DNA of 64,000 nucleotides from Polaribacter atrinae (GTDB lineage: Bacteria > Bacteroidota > Bacteroidia > Flavobacteriales > Flavobacteriaceae), in contig NZ_CP150660.1 in assembly GCF_038023995.1 (NCBI RefSeq), positions 1,796,501-1,860,500 on the forward strand, in the 5' to 3' direction. The stretch's first letter is position 1. Each line of letters starts with the position of its first letter. Under the pieces are notes generated by a model. The model was not told where the DNA came from. It made no database searches and was given only the letters and a program-made list of their open reading frames with translations. Positions 10,532 to 19,827 of this stretch are shown here, piece by piece. Position numbers and translations under genes: made by a program.

Positions 10532-11671
10532 TTAATATTTAAATACTACTTTGTTAGGAATATCACCGGTCTCTACAGACCACTTTAAAACTCCTTCTGA
10601 TGAAAAACAATACAATTTTCCTGGAGTAGCATAATCTTTAGCGTCTGTAATTAGAATGTCTTTTGTTTCTGGGTTTATCTCAATACCGTAAGGAACTTGT
10701 ATTAAATCTTTACTATCTTCTGTTATAAAAGAATCTTGAAGTATAGTTTCTGTTTTAGTATCTAATAGATTATAAGAAACCGTCATTTCTCCTGTAAAAA
10801 AACTAAATTCTGTACTGTAGATATACATTATATCATCAGAAATAGTCATATTTCCTACCGCTAAATCAAACGAAGTTTTAACCTCATCTATTTCTGTATC
10901 AACAACAAAAAGTTTAGACGGTGTTTCATAATAATCTCCTCTAGAAGAAACATATAAATCTCCTTCACTATCCATTTGCATACGATGTAGATTGATACCT
11001 ACTTCTATACGTTTTGTTTCTTCAAAACTAGCAATATCAATTACAGAAACAGTAGATTCATAATTTGGCGGACTATATCCTCCAGAATTGGCAACATAAA
11101 TTTTATCATTATGCACCACCAATTCTTCGGGTTGTCTACCTACATTTACAGAACGAGTAACACTAAGGCTTGTAGTATCAATTTCCATGATTTTTCCGTT
11201 TACAGCATTCGGATCTCCAATAACACCTAAGTAAGTACTCAAATACGCTTTTCCTTTATAAAACTTTATATATCTACAATTATCAATATTTATTTGCTTA
11301 ATTTTTTTACGGGTATTTGCATCTAAAACTTCTACTTTATTAGATGCATTTACAACCACATATAATTTAGAACCATAAATTCCCATATCATTTCCAACAT
11401 CTCCCAAACCACCTACTTCTTCTGGGTTTTCCGTTCTAAAAACTTCTTTTTCATAAATTCCGGTCTCAAAATCCATATAATCTAAAGCAGCCTTATTCAT
11501 AGACATATTGCCCGCATTCAGTAAATAAAACCCCTTTAATTCCGCAATAGGTTCTGTAGGAACTTCCGGATTTATTGGATCATCAAAATTCTCATTGCTG
11601 CTACATGAATTTAAAAAAAACACAACAGCTAAAGCTGATGCAATTTGTAAACTTAATTTTCTTTTGTTCAT
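10532..11671 (-). CDS. btuG: BtuG-like beta-propeller lipoprotein, cobalamin capture
   Basis: This 379-residue lipoprotein (lipobox FFLNSCSS) is predicted as a seven-bladed YncE-type propeller with repeated blades such as GSKLYVVVNASNKVEVLD and NDKIYVANSGG. It starts FYLLNAGN, matching the E-G-x-F-I-x-N-E/A-G-N opening typical of BtuG relatives. Its start overlaps the end of the receptor gene by 4 bases. BtuG of Bacteroides binds corrinoids with very high affinity on the cell surface and docks on BtuB. The riboswitch upstream makes the same role likely here. Confidence 0.82.
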   Translation of the reverse strand: MNKRKLSLQIASALAVVFFLNSCSSNENFDDPINPEVPTEPIAELKGFYLLNAGNMSMNKAALDYMDFETGIYEKEVFRTENPEEVGGLGDVGNDMGIYGSKLYVVVNASNKVEVLDANTRKKIKQINIDNCRYIKFYKGKAYLSTYLGVIGDPNAVNGKIMEIDTTSLSVTRSVNVGRQPEELVVHNDKIYVANSGGYSPPNYESTVSVIDIASFEETKRIEVGINLHRMQMDSEGDLYVSSRGDYYETPSKLFVVDTEIDEVKTSFDLAVGNMTISDDIMYIYSTEFSFFTGEMTVSYNLLDTKTETILQDSFITEDSKDLIQVPYGIEINPETKDILITDAKDYATPGKLYCFSSEGVLKWSVETGDIPNKVVFKY

Positions 11672-13677
11672 AATAAAAAATTTAAAGTGAAACGATAGGA
11701 TCTCCCAGGCATCGGAAAGTTTTTTACTACCGCATATTGTTGATTAAATACATTATTTACTGCTACTAAAACTTTTAATTTTTTTCTATTGAATAAGAGT
11801 GTTTTTCCTAAACTTAAATCGTGTGTAAACCATGGTTCTAAATAATTAGAACTGATGTTTGCCTTTTGGCTGTATCTTTCTCCCGTATAAATAAAACTGT
11901 AATTAAATTCTATTTCTTGGTAATCTATCATTGCATTTACACTACCACTATGGCGCGGTATATACGGAATTTGATCTCCGTAATTACTGGCATTAGCAGT
12001 AACATCTATAGATTCTTGATACGTATAGCTTAAATTGGTATTGTACTTAAATTTTGTTCCTAAACTTCCACTTGCTTTTATACTTGTTTCTATTCCGGTG
12101 GTTTCTACTTTACCTAAATTTAGCATTGTCCATCTAAATAAATTAGCCCCAGGAACTGCTACAATTTTGTTGTCTATCCAAATTTTATACACATCTGCTT
12201 GAAGATCAAATGCTGTTTTTTTAAACTCTGTTTGATAAGAAAATCCAAGATTTACCTGAGCAGCATCTTCTGGATCTAAAAACGTATTTCCTATAAAAGT
12301 ATAATACAAATCATTAAAAGTTGGCATTCTAAAAATCTCTTTATAAAAACTTCTTACCCTAAATTTATTAGAAGTAAAAGGTTGCCAATTCATCATAATT
12401 GTAGGTGAGTACTTCTGTAAATCTTCTGCCGCCTCATAATATAGCACCGTTTCATCTACAGTAGTACTTAACACACTTGCTTGTATGTGTATTTTATCAA
12501 AATTAAAATCGGCAGCTAAAGCTGATAAAAGCGTAATTCTTTTAGGGTAAGAAAATCGATACAAATTTGCATCCATCGTATTCTTTTGTAAGTCTGTTGC
12601 CAGAGATAATTTCCAAAAAGGAGAAACCTGAAACGTATTTACCATCGACAAATAATATTCTTCTTGGGTATATCTGTTGTCTAGTTCTCCGTCTACCTTT
12701 ATAATTTCTGGGTCTACATATCGAGAATAATTATGCGCATATTTACCTCTTAACACAAAAAAATAAAAGTCGTTTACATGGTTTGTAAATGCTCCTTGCA
12801 GAAAATTATTTCGATCCCATAAACGTTGCGGACGCTTAAAACGATTGGCAACAATGGCTCCTGGCAATCCTCTCTCAGAATCGTAATGATATAATTTCAC
12901 ATTCCAATTATTCTTAATTCCGTTCGAACCATGCAAAGATGCTTCTGCCCTAAAAGATTCAATATCGGCATTATTTCGCGTTGCTATAGTATCATAACTT
13001 CCGTTGGTATATCTAAATTTATATTTTCCGTTAGCATTGAGATATTCTGTACTAACACGAGCACTTAAATGCTTATTAATTTTAAAATCTAAATTCACAG
13101 AAGGATTTACCAAGCCAAAAGAACCTGTTTTTAGGCTTACATTTGTATTGATACTTTTCCCTTCAGAAAACTGAGGCGTTTTTGTTTTTAGATAAATACT
13201 ATTTGAAGAAGCATAAGATTTAGCAGATTGATTTAAATCTGAACGTTGCCCTTGATACAATGAAACAGCCTCCATATTTTGCAAAGAATATTTACCTAAA
13301 TCTATTTGCCCATTTTGAGCATTACCTAGTTGAACACCATCATAAAAAACACCCGTATGTTGCGAGCCCATGCCTCTTACATTTATGGTTTTTATACCAC
13401 CAATTCCGCCATAATCTTTTAACTGAACTCCGCTAAAAAAACGAATTGCATCAGCAACACTAGAATTACTTAAACGCGTTAAAGACTTACCTGTTAAAGA
13501 CTGAACAGAAACAGGAGAAAAGTGCTTTTTTAACTTCTCTTTATTGGCTACTAAAAATATTTCTTTAAGCTGAACGGCGTTTGTTGAATCAATTTTTTGG
13601 GCATGTAAAGAACTCGAATTACAGCATCCAATAATTAAACAAATAGCCCCAAAAGAATGTAAAAAAGAAGTCCTCAT
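11668..13677 (-). CDS. btuB: TonB-dependent cobalamin receptor (BtuB-like)
   Basis: The 669-residue outer-membrane protein has a signal peptide ending SLHAQ, a plug domain (residues about 45-150 with SVADAIRFFSGVQLKDYGG and INVRGMGSQHTGVFYDGVQLG), then a 22-strand-type barrel ending in an aromatic residue motif (YRFTLNFLL). It is shorter than typical SusC receptors, as expected for BtuB/siderophore receptors. It is the first gene after a cobalamin riboswitch and overlaps the BtuG-like gene by 4 bases. It imports corrinoids with energy from TonB-ExbBD encoded elsewhere. Confidence 0.88.
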   Translation of the reverse strand: MRTSFLHSFGAICLIIGCCNSSSLHAQKIDSTNAVQLKEIFLVANKEKLKKHFSPVSVQSLTGKSLTRLSNSSVADAIRFFSGVQLKDYGGIGGIKTINVRGMGSQHTGVFYDGVQLGNAQNGQIDLGKYSLQNMEAVSLYQGQRSDLNQSAKSYASSNSIYLKTKTPQFSEGKSINTNVSLKTGSFGLVNPSVNLDFKINKHLSARVSTEYLNANGKYKFRYTNGSYDTIATRNNADIESFRAEASLHGSNGIKNNWNVKLYHYDSERGLPGAIVANRFKRPQRLWDRNNFLQGAFTNHVNDFYFFVLRGKYAHNYSRYVDPEIIKVDGELDNRYTQEEYYLSMVNTFQVSPFWKLSLATDLQKNTMDANLYRFSYPKRITLLSALAADFNFDKIHIQASVLSTTVDETVLYYEAAEDLQKYSPTIMMNWQPFTSNKFRVRSFYKEIFRMPTFNDLYYTFIGNTFLDPEDAAQVNLGFSYQTEFKKTAFDLQADVYKIWIDNKIVAVPGANLFRWTMLNLGKVETTGIETSIKASGSLGTKFKYNTNLSYTYQESIDVTANASNYGDQIPYIPRHSGSVNAMIDYQEIEFNYSFIYTGERYSQKANISSNYLEPWFTHDLSLGKTLLFNRKKLKVLVAVNNVFNQQYAVVKNFPMPGRSYRFTLNFLL

Positions 13678-13789
13678 ACTTAAATTTTGTATACGAGGAT
13701 AGAATAAGAGAAGTTCTACATATCTAAAATATTAGATAGGCAGATTCCTAATTCTAGCTTCAATCCTCGAAAGCTTAATGAATTATTTA

Positions 13790-13960
13790 AAAATGGCAGG
13801 TCTTCTGACTTACTCCATCCACCCGGTCTTCCCATTCTTTCGAAAAGTGACTATTCGGATTTCAATTTTAGAGCTTACAGCTGCGGGACAGTTCTAGGTT
13901 TACACTAGATTCCCATTTTAATATCAAGTTTTTAAACTTGATAACCATTCTTAGTTAAAA
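13790..13960 (-). promoter_or_regulatory. Cobalamin (B12) riboswitch
   Basis: Read on the minus strand, the region shows the conserved order of the B12 riboswitch: GGTTATCAAG...GGGAATCTAGTG near the 5' end, a core with CTGTCCCGCAGCTGTAAG, and the 3' signature AAGTCAGAAGACCTGCC (plus strand 13795-13811). It ends about 115 bases before the ATG of the BtuB-like receptor. Corrinoid binding should shut down expression of the three-gene uptake operon. No clear terminator lies between aptamer and start codon, so control is probably at translation. Confidence 0.93.
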
Positions 13961-14440
13961 AATAAAGTACAAATCTATCTACTTTTCAGGAATAAACAAC
14001 ATGCTTTTATTGTTTATTTCTAAACAAAATCACTATTGATTAAAACCTAAAAAAAGCACAAATAATTTGAATAAAAATCAACAATAATGCTACTTTGTTG
14101 AAGTAAAAAAAATGAATAAATAAAAAGGCAGAACGCTCTCTTTTTACAAATAAAATACTAATAATAATCTATGATAAAAATCAATAGCCAAAAAATTAAA
14201 AAGCTGTGATAATATCACCTAAAAAAAAACAACTCCAAATAAAATAATTTAATGACGATAAACACTGTCCCCCAACAACATTAAAATACTCAAAAAAATA
14301 TTATAAATGAAGTTGCAACAAATTTATTTACTAATGGTTTATTTAAAACCAGTGTACTTTTAGCTATTCATTTAATCAATAATTAGGTTTTAAAAGAAAT
14401 TTAAAGTCTGTGATAAAAGTGTAACCAAGGTTTTTAAGAA
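13961..14440. other. Intergenic AT-rich region
   Basis: No supportable gene is seen. The right half of the stretch before the riboswitch must hold the promoter of the cobalamin operon (leftward), but I cannot place a convincing TTG/TAnnTTTG pair. Confidence 0.5.
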
Positions 14441-14446
14441 TAAAAA

Positions 14447-14472
14447 GCCTCACGGGTTTCCGTAAGGCTCTT
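14447..14472 (-). terminator. Terminator of the response regulator gene
   Basis: On the minus strand GAGCCTTACGG pairs with CCGTGAGGCT around AAAC and is followed by TTTTTATT. It lies 120 bases after the stop of the response regulator. The loop and inner stem also contain ACGGGTTTCCGT, one of the ACGG-N4-CCGT motifs of this window. Confidence 0.75.
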
Positions 14473-14547
14473 AATTAGCACTCTTTCCTTTTCAATAGTT
14501 TCTTTCCCTAACTACTTTTCAAAGATATCCCAATAAAACATAGAGAT

Positions 14548-14565
14548 ATTACGGTTTTCCGTAAT
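14548..14565. promoter_or_regulatory. ACGG-tttt-CCGT palindrome
   Basis: ATTACGG TTTT CCGTAAT is a perfect 7-bp inverted repeat 27 bases beyond the 3' end of the response regulator gene. Related motifs occur at 14452, 15343, 37771 and 49652. It may be an operator for a dimeric regulator. Confidence 0.45.
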
Positions 14566-14591
14566 TAGCATCCTTTTTTTTTAAAATATTA

Positions 14592-15269
14592 TTATATCAA
14601 CCCAAAATCTTTAGAAATAGCCACTAAATGCGCAGGATTATTCGCATTAAAATGTTCCTTTAAAAACTTTAATCTTTTTTCTATAGCACTCATACTAGAT
14701 GGTAAAATTCCTTTTTCTTTTAGGTTTTTACTAATTTCCTCTTGTAATAATCCTCTAGAAAGAAAAGCTATTAATGAAATATCAAAATCGGTAATCTCAA
14801 CTACTTGCTTTGGATGAACGGTAGTATTTAATTCTGGTGAAATATAAAACTGATTTGAAGTAGAAATTGCATGCATGGCATTCTTTAATTCTTTTAATCC
14901 GTTTCTATTCTTCCAAACATATCCATCTACCCGTAATGTTTTGTATAAATGCTGAATTTTATAAGGTTTATCTTCAACGGAAAACACAACAATCTTTAAG
15001 CCTGAAAAATCATTCCTAATTTTTTCTATTAATTCTTCTCCAGATTTTAATTTCTGTGGTGTACCATCATTTTGAAAAGACAGATCAGAAATGATTAAAT
15101 GGTAAGGAGTATTGTTTAAATAAGCACTTTTAACTTTAGCATACGCTTCATCACAATACGAAGCAAAATCTATTTGTTTTATTCCTATTTCTTCTAAAGC
15201 TATTTTAATTCCGCTATTAATAACATCTAAATCTTCTGCTACCAAAACTTTTTGAAACATTTTTATCAT
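14592..15269 (-). CDS. Response regulator, REC plus LuxR-type DNA-binding domain
   Basis: The 225-residue protein has a receiver domain (residues 5-130) with the acidic pair at VLVAEDLD, phospho-acceptor Asp in LIISDLSF and the Lys in KNRNGLKE region. The C-terminal 65 residues form a NarL/LuxR-like helix-turn-helix (SRGLLQEEISKNLKEKG, then SAIEKRLKFLKEHF). A Met at position 4 (MFQKVLV) is an alternative start. No histidine kinase is adjacent, so the partner is unknown. ACGG-N4-CCGT type palindromes lie on both sides of the gene, at 14548 and 15343, suggesting self-control. Confidence 0.85.
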   Translation of the reverse strand: MIKMFQKVLVAEDLDVINSGIKIALEEIGIKQIDFASYCDEAYAKVKSAYLNNTPYHLIISDLSFQNDGTPQKLKSGEELIEKIRNDFSGLKIVVFSVEDKPYKIQHLYKTLRVDGYVWKNRNGLKELKNAMHAISTSNQFYISPELNTTVHPKQVVEITDFDISLIAFLSRGLLQEEISKNLKEKGILPSSMSAIEKRLKFLKEHFNANNPAHLVAISKDFGLI

Positions 15270-15342
15270 TTTAAAATAAAAGGTTACTTATATATTTATC
15301 ATTAATTTAATATCAAATTTAATTTTTCATTTTATCGTTTTT

Positions 15343-15358
15343 ATACGGGTTTCCATAT
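15343..15358. promoter_or_regulatory. Imperfect ACGG-N4-CC palindrome upstream of the response regulator
   Basis: ATACGGGTTTCCATAT lies 74 bases before the start codon of the leftward response regulator gene. It matches the palindrome at 14548 except for one mismatch pair. The position suits an operator or activator site. Confidence 0.4.
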
Positions 15359-15409
15359 TTAGAAAAAAACAACATCTATTAAAAAAATAATTAACCACAC
15401 TTTTAAAAG

Positions 15410-15440
15410 TTGGCTGCTCTAAAAATATTTCTTAGTTTTG
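15410..15440 (+). promoter_or_regulatory. Promoter of the zinc-ribbon gene and its structured leader
   Basis: TTG at 15410-15412, a 20-base spacer, and TAGTTTTG at 15433-15440 fit the flavobacterial promoter pattern. The predicted transcript begins at about 15445, at the start of the inverted repeat that frames the structured leader. Confidence 0.65.
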
Positions 15441-15443
15441 TAA

Positions 15444-15560
15444 TGTATCAGGAACGCAAAAAATGCGTACCAACCGAGCACAACAGCCACGGTGGTTTAG
15501 AATACGGACAGTTCAGTCAAAATAAATGAACCTCCTTTTTTAATTTATTTCCCTGATACA
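15444..15560 (+). ncRNA. Structured leader or small RNA
   Basis: TGTATCAGG (15444-15452) pairs exactly with CCTGATACA (15552-15560), closing a 117-base domain. Inside are three hairpins: ACGCA/TGCGT, ACCAACCG/CGGTGGT, and GTTCA/TGAAC followed by CCTCC and a T run. The domain starts at the predicted transcription start and ends 17 bases before the ATG of the next gene. It may be a cis-regulatory leader, or a separate RNA with a weak internal terminator. I do not recognise a known riboswitch class. Confidence 0.5.
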
Positions 15561-15577
15561 TAACTTTTAAATTATGT

Positions 15578-16291
15578 ATGATGAAAACTGTTTTTACAAC
15601 GCAAGAAGGCGTTAAAATGAATGCTGAACTAGACTTTGGGAGCACTACAACCATTAAAAATGAGTTTAATGTTCTTATGACTACCTATGAAACAATGTTT
15701 AATATTGAGCTTAATTATTTCTACAGAATTACAGATGATGGCTATATGCAACTAGCTTATTCTACTGACGATGCATTAGAAATTAAAGCCCAATACAAAC
15801 TTCAATTTAGCACTAAAAAAGAAGATATTATTTATATTGTTCATCAATTAATTGAGGCAAATTACCTCTATGATGGATTCCCTACAATAAAAGACAGTCC
15901 TATTTTTACTCAACAAGAGTTTCAGCAAATTATTAATGATATAAAAAAATCAAGATCAACTGAAAAAGAAAAAGCCTCTCAAAAAATTACACCATTAATT
16001 TCATTATTAAAACAACACCAACTAAACCCAATTCCTACTGGTTTTAATAAAAATAGCTGGGTTGCAAATTGCCCTTCTAGAGGGAATCATTTTATACAAA
16101 TTGTAACTTCTAACGACCAATGGGGCTGCGGATATTGTAAACGTAAAGGAGGAAAAGAAGCATTAGAAAAATGGTTACAGGAAATAAAATCTTTACAAGA
16201 CCAAAAAAGATTGACCACCATGCTGAAAGAATTAGATAAAGGGAGTATTCAAACTAAAAGTACTTTAAAATGGTGGCTAAATAGGTATTGA
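15578..16291 (+). CDS. Unknown protein with CHC2-like zinc ribbon
   Basis: The start is the second-to-closest of paired ATGs (MMKTVF). The protein has 237 residues. Residues about 165-195 contain C-P-S-R-G-N-H ... W-G-C-G-Y-C, spaced like the CHC2 zinc ribbon of DNA primases (C-x5-H ... C-x2-C). The N-terminal 110 residues are acidic and contain no motif I recognise; residues 120-150 are lysine-rich. A nucleic-acid binding role is inferred from the ribbon only. The gene stands alone behind a structured leader. Confidence 0.6.
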   Translation: MMKTVFTTQEGVKMNAELDFGSTTTIKNEFNVLMTTYETMFNIELNYFYRITDDGYMQLAYSTDDALEIKAQYKLQFSTKKEDIIYIVHQLIEANYLYDGFPTIKDSPIFTQQEFQQIINDIKKSRSTEKEKASQKITPLISLLKQHQLNPIPTGFNKNSWVANCPSRGNHFIQIVTSNDQWGCGYCKRKGGKEALEKWLQEIKSLQDQKRLTTMLKELDKGSIQTKSTLKWWLNRY

Positions 16292-16557
16292 ATACTAGCA
16301 TTCTTATGGATGTAAAAAATTAAATATTACAATAAGTTGCACTTTATAACACAAAAGCATCCTACATCACCACCTTCTTAAAATAATGTTAAAAATATTT
16401 TGTTAGTTACTCTCAACTTGAACGACAGATGTGTATATCAAAGAATTATTCGAATAAAAATTATACGAATACAATTGATATTCAACTTGTACGGAAGGAA
16501 TAATTCTTAAATCACCACCGTAACAAGCAAGTTATAAAATTACATAAAGCAAAATAA

Positions 16558-17298
16558 ATGCTATTAGATAAAAATAAAATATTTATAACAGGAATTCTTG
16601 GGATATTAGGAAGTGTTCTTGTTGGTGTTGGAGAGTTTCTTCTTCATTTTAGTCTACATATTATTGGTAATGCAGACAACTATCAGTTTTTTCAATTTGT
16701 ACCAAAAAATAGTTTGATAAAAGGGCATTTTTTAGCAGTATTTGGTGTTCCTTTTTACTTTTTAGGCTATTATCATATTTATAAAATGTTAGAAAAAGGG
16801 AATAAAAAACTAGCTTCTATCGTTTTTGGATTAGGTATTTTAGCTTTTACTATTGGCGGTTTCTGGATTACTTCTAGAGCTTTTCTAGGAACAATTGTTC
16901 ATCTTCAAAATGATATTGATACTAAAGTTTATCAAAAAATATTAGACAATTACACCTTAATTAGTGAATCTCTTGTTCAGATATTAAGAATAATCATTCT
17001 TTTACTTTCCGTATTTTTCAGTATTACAATACTAAAAGGAGGAACCTGTTATAAGAAATGGATGGCTATTTTTAACCCTATCGTTTTATTAATTTCTGTA
17101 TCTACATTGTACTTTATTTCTCCACAAATAGGAAAATACATAGCACCAATAGCAATGAATGTTGTTCATTTTATAGTATTTAGTTTATCATTATATCAAC
17201 TCAAAAAAACAACCCTTTATCAATATGAAAATAATAAAAAGAATTGCAGGAATTATATTAACACTAATAGTATTATTAGTAATTATTGTAGCTGTTAA
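16558..17298 (+). CDS. Multi-span membrane protein, unknown function
   Basis: The 246-residue protein has about seven hydrophobic segments (for example ITGILGILGSVLVGVGEFLL, FLAVFGVPFYFLGYYHIY, LASIVFGLGILAFTIGG). Its layout resembles the uncharacterised DUF6796-type membrane proteins, from memory. Its last 74 bases overlap the start of the next gene in another frame, so the two are probably co-transcribed. The final basic and cysteine-containing tail may come from this overlap rather than from the ancestral protein. Confidence 0.6.
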   Translation: MLLDKNKIFITGILGILGSVLVGVGEFLLHFSLHIIGNADNYQFFQFVPKNSLIKGHFLAVFGVPFYFLGYYHIYKMLEKGNKKLASIVFGLGILAFTIGGFWITSRAFLGTIVHLQNDIDTKVYQKILDNYTLISESLVQILRIIILLLSVFFSITILKGGTCYKKWMAIFNPIVLLISVSTLYFISPQIGKYIAPIAMNVVHFIVFSLSLYQLKKTTLYQYENNKKNCRNYINTNSIISNYCSC

Positions 17299-18871
17299 AT
17301 TTAGCACAGATAGAAATAACCCATACAACAATGCAATAGCAGACAATTTAATTCCTACATTCAAGGAAATTCCAATCGACTTTACACATCAATTTAACGG
17401 AACAGAATCATTACCTGTTACCGCATCTGTATTAATTGATATTGATAATGATGGTGTTGATGAATTATTTTTAGGAGGAGGATACAATCAGCAAGATGAA
17501 ATTTTTAGTTACAAGGAAGGGAAATTTATTTCTATACCTGAAAACGTAGGGCTTCCAAAGAAAGAAAATAAGACAACTTTAAGTGGAGCTTCCACAGATT
17601 TTGACAACAATGGTTTTACCGACTTAATTCTTTCTAGAGAAGATGGCATTGTAATTTATTATAATAACAACGGAAAATTTACACCAAAGAAATTAGAATA
17701 TGATTTGGCAGACAACGCAACACCATTAGGTTTAACTTTAGGTGATGTAAATAAGGATGGTTTTACCGATATTTTTGTTGCTAATTACATTAGAAAAAAA
17801 CAAATGGTTGGGCAAAATAATTTTAGCAAAAATTATGGTCCTCAAAGTCTTTTACTAATCAATAATGGAGACAATACGTTTAAAAACACAACTATTGAAG
17901 CAGGTTTAGAATACATTCATAATACTTTTATGGGTATTTTGATTGATATTGATAACGACACTTGGCTCGATCTAATTATTGCTTATGATACAGGAGAAAT
18001 TAGAACTTACAAAAACAAAGGTGATGGAACTTTTGAAATGAAAGAAAATCCATCAACCACTAAATATGCCTATCCAATGGGAATAGCTGTAGGTGATTAT
18101 AATAATGATGGTTTAGTAGATTTTATGTTTTCAAATACAGGATCTAAAGTACCTAGTTTCGTGGCAAGCGGAAACATTGAAAACAAAGATCTTTTTAATC
18201 CTAATTGGATATTTTTTGAGAATAAAGGTAATTTCGTATTCGAAGATGTAGCAGAAATAACACAAACTAAAGATTTTGAATTTTCTTGAGGAGCTGTATT
18301 TGCAGATATGAACAATAACGGGTTACAAGATTTAATTGTAGCAGAAAACTATATTGATTTTCCACCACATAAAATATTTAAATTACCAAGTAGATTTTTA
18401 ACCCAAAAAGAAGACCATACTTTTGTTGCTACTGAAGAAAAAAGTGGTGTTGTAAACCCTAATTATGCAATTACTCCTTTGGTAAGTGATTTTAATAAAG
18501 ATGGTTATTTAGACCTTATTTGGGTAAACATAGGCACACCTGTTTTGGCTTTTATTAATGATGGAGGCGACAATAATTTTATTAAAGTAAAATTAGATGA
18601 TAATGCTGAAAATTTAGGAGCTAAAATAGAAGTGATAACTTCTGGTGATAAAAAAATAACGGAAGATTTTATAGTTGGAGAAGGATTAACAAGTGATCAA
18701 TCTGCAACTTTACATTTTGGTTTAGGCAAAGACTCTATAAAAAGTGTTATTGTTAAATATATTAGCGGAAAAGAATACACGTTTCAAACCCCTAAAATAA
18801 ATACACTTTTAACAATTCCTAAAATTTCAGTTTCAGATACCATTCCTTCTGCTCAATTAATTCAAAAATAA
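17225..18871 (+). pseudogene. VCBS/FG-GAP repeat protein with UnbV-like C-terminus, split by one stop
   Basis: One reading frame of 548 codons is interrupted only by TGA at 18287-18289, where the context FS*GAVFADMNNNGLQDL calls for Trp (TGG to TGA). The protein has an N-terminal membrane anchor (IILTLIVLLVIIVAV), at least five calcium-binding-like FG-GAP repeats (DIDNDGVDELFLGGG, DFDNNGFTDLILS, DVNKDGFTDIFVAN, DYNNDGLVDFMFS, DFNKDGYLDLIWV) and an ASPIC/UnbV-like end (LGAKIEV ... LHFGLG). Such proteins are secreted or surface-anchored and of unknown role. Downstream 18871 starts directly at its stop. It may be a young pseudogene, or a sequencing error if not confirmed. Confidence 0.8.
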
Positions 18872-19254
18872 TGAAACTTAAAAAAGTATTACATATTATT
18901 TTAATACTGATTTTTGTTTTAAGTATTTTGGGAGCAAGTAGTTTAGTTTACGATGAATTTATAAACGAATCTATTTGCCCTAAAATATTTAATATACCTG
19001 CTTGTTATATTATAATGGGGTGTTTTATAATGCCTTTACTCCGACATCTTTTAAAATGGAATAACTACATCTATTTTATTGGAACAGGACTTGCTTTTTC
19101 TATTGCTTTGTATGGCACAACAACACAACTATTAGAAATTGTACAATGCCCAAAGACTTCTACAGGAATACCAATGTGCTTTATTTCACTATCCATTTTT
19201 ACAAGTCTAATCTTCTTAAAAATAATGTTATTAAAAATTAAGAAACAGATTTAA
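18871..19254 (+). CDS. Small four-span membrane protein
   Basis: The 127-residue protein has four hydrophobic segments and three or four cysteines in SICPKIFNIPACYIIMG and VQCPKTSTGIPMCFIS. The paired C-P-K-x6-P-x-C patterns face the membrane edge and could be redox-active or metal-binding, loosely like vitamin K epoxide reductase-type proteins; I do not claim membership. It shares its ATG with the last base of the VCBS gene stop, so it belongs to that unit. Confidence 0.6.
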   Translation: MKLKKVLHIILILIFVLSILGASSLVYDEFINESICPKIFNIPACYIIMGCFIMPLLRHLLKWNNYIYFIGTGLAFSIALYGTTTQLLEIVQCPKTSTGIPMCFISLSIFTSLIFLKIMLLKIKKQI

Positions 19255-19313
19255 GCTTTAGCCATATTTCAGGACTAGACACAGACCAGAGGGTAATTAT
19301 GAACAAGAAAAAA

Positions 19314-19342
19314 AAGACGAAAACTATTTAGTTTTCGTCTTT
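19314..19342. terminator. Bidirectional terminator
   Basis: AAGACGAAAACT pairs with AGTTTTCGTCTT around ATTT, with A residues on the left and T residues on the right. It overlaps the last codons of the leftward lipoprotein gene and serves both converging units. Confidence 0.8.
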
Positions 19343-19819
19343 AGGTTTGATAAATTCTGATTGGTATTTTTCTAAAAACTTCTTCTGTCTTGCAATCATT
19401 TGTTGGCTTAATTTATCAATGTCCATAAAGTCTTTTCCAAAATTACTTCCAAAAAAATCATCATTAAAGAAATGTTTACTAAAAAGTGAATCTTGAGAAA
19501 AAACAGCATCAAACCCTTGATTTTCAAATCCTGAATAATTTGAGAAAAATCGTGATTTAAAAGATTGCATCAAACTATCTTTATCAGACAATGAGAAATT
19601 ATTAAACTTATCGTTAGAAGACCAAGAATAAATACTGTCATATCTAATTAAGTTTCCGTTTTGATCAAATTCTTTATCAACTTTCCAAGTGCCTTTAGGC
19701 TCTTCAACTATATCAGTTTTATTATCTTCTTTTTCAACTTTTTTAGTTTCATTTTCTTGTCCTTTACAACTAATACTTAACAAGCTAACCATAAATATTA
19801 AAATATACTTTTTCATCAC
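19328..19819 (-). CDS. Small exported lipoprotein, unknown function
   Basis: The 163-residue protein starts with a lipoprotein signal (MVSLLSISCKGQ). The rest is charged and rich in Ser, Phe and Asp, with no recognised domain; the middle has repeated FxNFSxSDKD-like turns. It lies 8 bases after the 86-residue gene, so they are co-transcribed leftward, probably with the heat-shock gene further upstream. Confidence 0.55.
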   Translation of the reverse strand: MMKKYILIFMVSLLSISCKGQENETKKVEKEDNKTDIVEEPKGTWKVDKEFDQNGNLIRYDSIYSWSSNDKFNNFSLSDKDSLMQSFKSRFFSNYSGFENQGFDAVFSQDSLFSKHFFNDDFFGSNFGKDFMDIDKLSQQMIARQKKFLEKYQSEFIKPKDEN

Positions 19820-19827
19820 TTTATATT

